Shown here: in pieces, positions 14,259 to 15,510 of the stretch
Numbering within the stretch: the first letter of the stretch is position 1
How the letters are laid out: the number at the start of each line of letters is the position of its first letter
Assembly: GCA_023390415.1 (NCBI GenBank)
Contig: JAEWCW010000047.1
Location: 1-15,510, forward strand
Reading direction: 5' to 3'
Origin: Pseudomonadota bacterium
GTDB taxonomy: Bacteria; Pseudomonadota; Alphaproteobacteria; Sphingomonadales; Sphingomonadaceae
DNA: 15,510 nt
Position numbers and translations under genes: made by a program
The notes under the pieces: model-generated
Databases searched by the model: none
The model's input: the letters and a program-made list of their open reading frames with translations, nothing else
What the model was told of the DNA's origin: nothing

Positions 14259-14977
14259 TGCGGATCGAAGTTCGCGATCTTGTGGTCGATCGAGGCGGCT
14301 TCCGCGCGATCGACGGGGTCGATCTGACCGTTCAAGGGGGCGAGTGGCTCGGAATCGTCGGCGCCAACGGGAGCGGCAAGACGTCGCTGCTGCGCGCCGT
14401 TGCCGGGCGCATCGAGGCTCGAGCGGGGACTATTCGCATCGACGGGATCGATCGCACTTCCGAGCGTCAATGGCGGGCGGCAAATATCGGCTTTGCCCCG
14501 GACCCGGCCTCGCTCCCGGCGTCGCTCAGCGGCCACGAGCTGTTCGCGATCCTCGCGTCGCAAACCCCTGGAACCGCCGCTTCCGAACCGTTGAGCGAGT
14601 TACGGAGCGCGCTCGGCTTGGACCGGTTCCTTGATCGTCCGATCGGGGCGCTGTCCGCCGGGATGCGGCAGCGGCTCGCCATCTTCTGCGCCTTCCACCT
14701 GCGGCCTGGCGCGGTGATCCTCGACGAGCCTTTCAACTGGCTCGATCCGGTTTGCGCATTCGACACCAAACAGGCGCTCAGCTGCCTCGTCGCCGACGGA
14801 CTGACCCTCGTCACCGCGCTTCACGAAATGACGACGCTGGTGCGCTATTGCCGATCAGGACTGCTGCTGTCGGAGGGGAAGGTGCGCCGCCGCCTCGACC
14901 GGGCGCAACTGGAGGCCGGCGCGCGCGATTATGGGGCATTCGAAGCCGAGATGGTCGCCGGCCTGCGCGACGGATAG
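14258..14977 (+). CDS. ABC transporter ATP-binding protein
   Basis: The 239-residue ATPase has Walker A GANGSGKT (35-42), signature LSAGM (132-136), Walker B VILDEP (153-158) and an H-loop histidine at 189 (TALHE). At the Q-loop the sequence is IGFAPDPASLPASL, with Asp (82) where many ABC proteins have Gln; variants of this kind occur in some exporter-type ATPases. It should power the permease encoded immediately upstream, with which it shares TGATG (one-base overlap). A longer in-frame extension back to 14087 exists, but it lies inside the permease gene and does not resemble an ABC N-terminus, whereas MRIEVRDLVVDRGG at 14258 does. The C-terminal 30 residues are short, with no extra domain. 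Substrate and direction are unknown; export is inferred from the absence of a binding protein. Confidence 0.93.
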   Translation: MRIEVRDLVVDRGGFRAIDGVDLTVQGGEWLGIVGANGSGKTSLLRAVAGRIEARAGTIRIDGIDRTSERQWRAANIGFAPDPASLPASLSGHELFAILASQTPGTAASEPLSELRSALGLDRFLDRPIGALSAGMRQRLAIFCAFHLRPGAVILDEPFNWLDPVCAFDTKQALSCLVADGLTLVTALHEMTTLVRYCRSGLLLSEGKVRRRLDRAQLEAGARDYGAFEAEMVAGLRDG

Positions 14978-14981
14978 GCTG

Positions 14982-15167
14982 TCAGGCGGCAGCGCGCTGC
15001 CGCTGCCGCGCCACCGGTCTAACCGGCAGCGGTGCCGGGCGGCGAAGCTCGCGGCCGGCAAGGGCGTCGACAATCTCGCGCCAGGAGGCGCGAATCGTCG
15101 TCTCGAGCACCACCGTCAGGCTGACGAGCAGCGCGAAGAAAAAGGCAATGGCCACCAGCTGAAGCAT
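14982..15167 (-). CDS. Small single-helix membrane protein, 61 residues
   Basis: The protein starts MLQLVAIAFFFALLVSLTVV, a single hydrophobic helix at about 2-23, followed by an amphipathic stretch (ETTIRASWREIVDALAG) and a basic, Pro/Arg/Ala-rich tail. A strong AGGGGAGA (15179-15172) lies 4 bases from the ATG, the best ribosome-binding site among the small ORFs here, which argues for a real gene. It is convergent with the ABC ATPase, with 4 bases between the stop codons, and divergent from rpsB. No function can be assigned. The helix plus basic tail suggests a small inner-membrane protein or an accessory subunit. Confidence 0.7.
   Translation of the reverse strand: MLQLVAIAFFFALLVSLTVVLETTIRASWREIVDALAGRELRRPAPLPVRPVARQRQRAAA
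14986..15003. terminator. Perfect palindrome at the ABC ATPase / 61-residue ORF junction
   Basis: GCGGCAG and CTGCCGC form a 7-bp stem with loop CGCG, 9 bases after the ABC ATPase stop codon. It lies in the last codons of the convergent small ORF. It could end transcription from the plus strand, but has no T-tract. Confidence 0.3.
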
Positions 15168-15271
15168 CGAATCTCCCCTGACGTCTCGGCCCCTTAACGA
15201 TTCGAGCGCGGGATTCGATCCACAGGCCCTTGATTCGCTTCGATGTTCGAGCTGCGTTCCTGCGCTGCCGC

Positions 15272-15300
15272 TTGATTTCGCGGCGCACGCCGACTAAGTG
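15272..15300 (+). promoter_or_regulatory. Predicted rpsB promoter
   Basis: TTGATT (15272-15277), a 17-bp spacer and TAAGTG (15295-15300) match the form seen at icd and psd. Transcription would start near 15307, leaving a leader of about 88 bases before the rpsB ATG. Confidence 0.4.
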
Positions 15301-15302
15301 CG

Positions 15303-15394
15303 CCCGCATTCCACATGCGGGGCCATCATACCGGTGGCTGGTGCGAACCAGTCTCTCGGCGCCGCAGAGGTATAACCGGAAGGAGAAGTCCACA
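15303..15394 (+). promoter_or_regulatory. Structured rpsB 5' leader, candidate S2 autoregulatory element
   Basis: Within the gap between the small ORF and rpsB there are two clear hairpins. CCCGCAT pairs with ATGCGGG around 5 bases (15303-15321). CTGGT pairs with ACCAG around a GCGA tetraloop of the GNRA class (15338-15351), extendable by a G-U and a G-C pair to 15336-15353. AAGGAG (15380-15385) is the ribosome-binding site, 9 bases before the ATG. Feedback by S2 on its own leader is known in other bacteria; that this leader does the same is inference. The first hairpin lies at the predicted transcript start and so might be only partly transcribed. Upstream of the promoter, from 15180 to 15271, I see nothing further. 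Confidence 0.45.
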
Positions 15395-15510
15395 ATGGCG
15401 ACCAACGCCACGACGCCTGGCGTCACCATGCAGGCCCTGCTCGAAGCAGGTGCCCATTTCGGCCACCAGACCCACCGCTGGAACCCGAAGATGAAGCCCT
15501 ACATCTTCGG
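15395..15510 (+). CDS. rpsB: 30S ribosomal protein S2 (N-terminal part, runs off right edge)
   Basis: The first 38 codons are visible. MQALLEAGAHFGHQTHRWNP and KMKPYIFG are the hallmark S2 N-terminus, which binds 16S rRNA and S1 on the small subunit. The 11 residues before it (MATNATTPGVT) are a short lineage-specific lead. A strong AAGGAG nine bases upstream fixes the start. rpsB is normally followed by tsf, and in many alphaproteobacteria by pyrH, frr, uppS and cdsA; none of these is visible here. Confidence 0.97.
   Translation, partial: MATNATTPGVTMQALLEAGAHFGHQTHRWNPKMKPYIF

Noticed and set aside
1..15510. tRNA genes, CRISPR arrays, insertion sequences, integrases or prophage genes
   Set aside because: I looked through the gaps and found no tRNA-like cloverleaf or CCA-end pattern, no regularly spaced repeats and no transposase, integrase or phage protein motifs.

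Overview
The window is GC-rich (roughly two-thirds G+C) and tightly packed, with sphingomonad-like alphaproteobacterial gene content: alaS, a eukaryotic-type NADP isocitrate dehydrogenase, a short phosphatidylserine decarboxylase followed by pssA, and the start of rpsB. The Sphingomonadales assignment is inferred from protein style and gene set, not from a database search. No tRNA, rRNA, CRISPR array, insertion sequence or prophage gene was recognised. Nearly every base lies in or beside a gene.

Layout, left to right. (1) On the minus strand, an EF-G-like GTPase (1034-3061) is followed by a TIR-domain protein with two C-terminal membrane helices (337-975). The TIR gene overlaps by a GTGA junction a membrane-anchored, coiled-coil, Pro/Ala-rich protein that runs off the left edge. 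(2) alaS (3229-5883) is transcribed divergently from the EF-G-like gene. (3) A minus-strand pair follows: a CPA2 cation/proton antiporter with a Rossmann (RCK) domain (7150-8934), then a DUF763 protein (5844-7109) whose 3' end overlaps the 3' end of alaS by 40 bp. (4) An FAD-dependent monooxygenase (9008-10426) is divergent from the antiporter. Its reading frame runs through a near-perfect palindrome and into the 3' end of the convergent icd gene (10245-11474). (5) psd and pssA (11610-13132), two steps of phosphatidylethanolamine synthesis, overlap by GTGA. (6) An uncharacterised ABC permease/ATPase pair (13176-14977) overlaps by one base. (7) A 61-residue single-helix membrane protein (14982-15167) lies on the minus strand. 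(8) A structured rpsB leader and the first codons of rpsB close the window.

How the genes relate. Psd and PssA form one pathway: PssA makes phosphatidylserine from CDP-diacylglycerol and Psd decarboxylates it to phosphatidylethanolamine. The EF-G-like protein, AlaS and S2 all serve translation but are separate units. The TIR gene and its membrane partner look like a two-gene (or longer) membrane-associated unit of unknown role and are the best candidate for an undescribed system.

A recurring signal is a promoter of the form TTGnnn (or CTGnnn), 17 bp, TAnnnn. For four genes (TIR, alaS, psd, ABC permease) the -10 hexamer ends only 6-7 bp before the ATG and no convincing Shine-Dalgarno sequence is present, which predicts leaderless mRNAs. 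icd and rpsB have the same promoter form but real 5' leaders.
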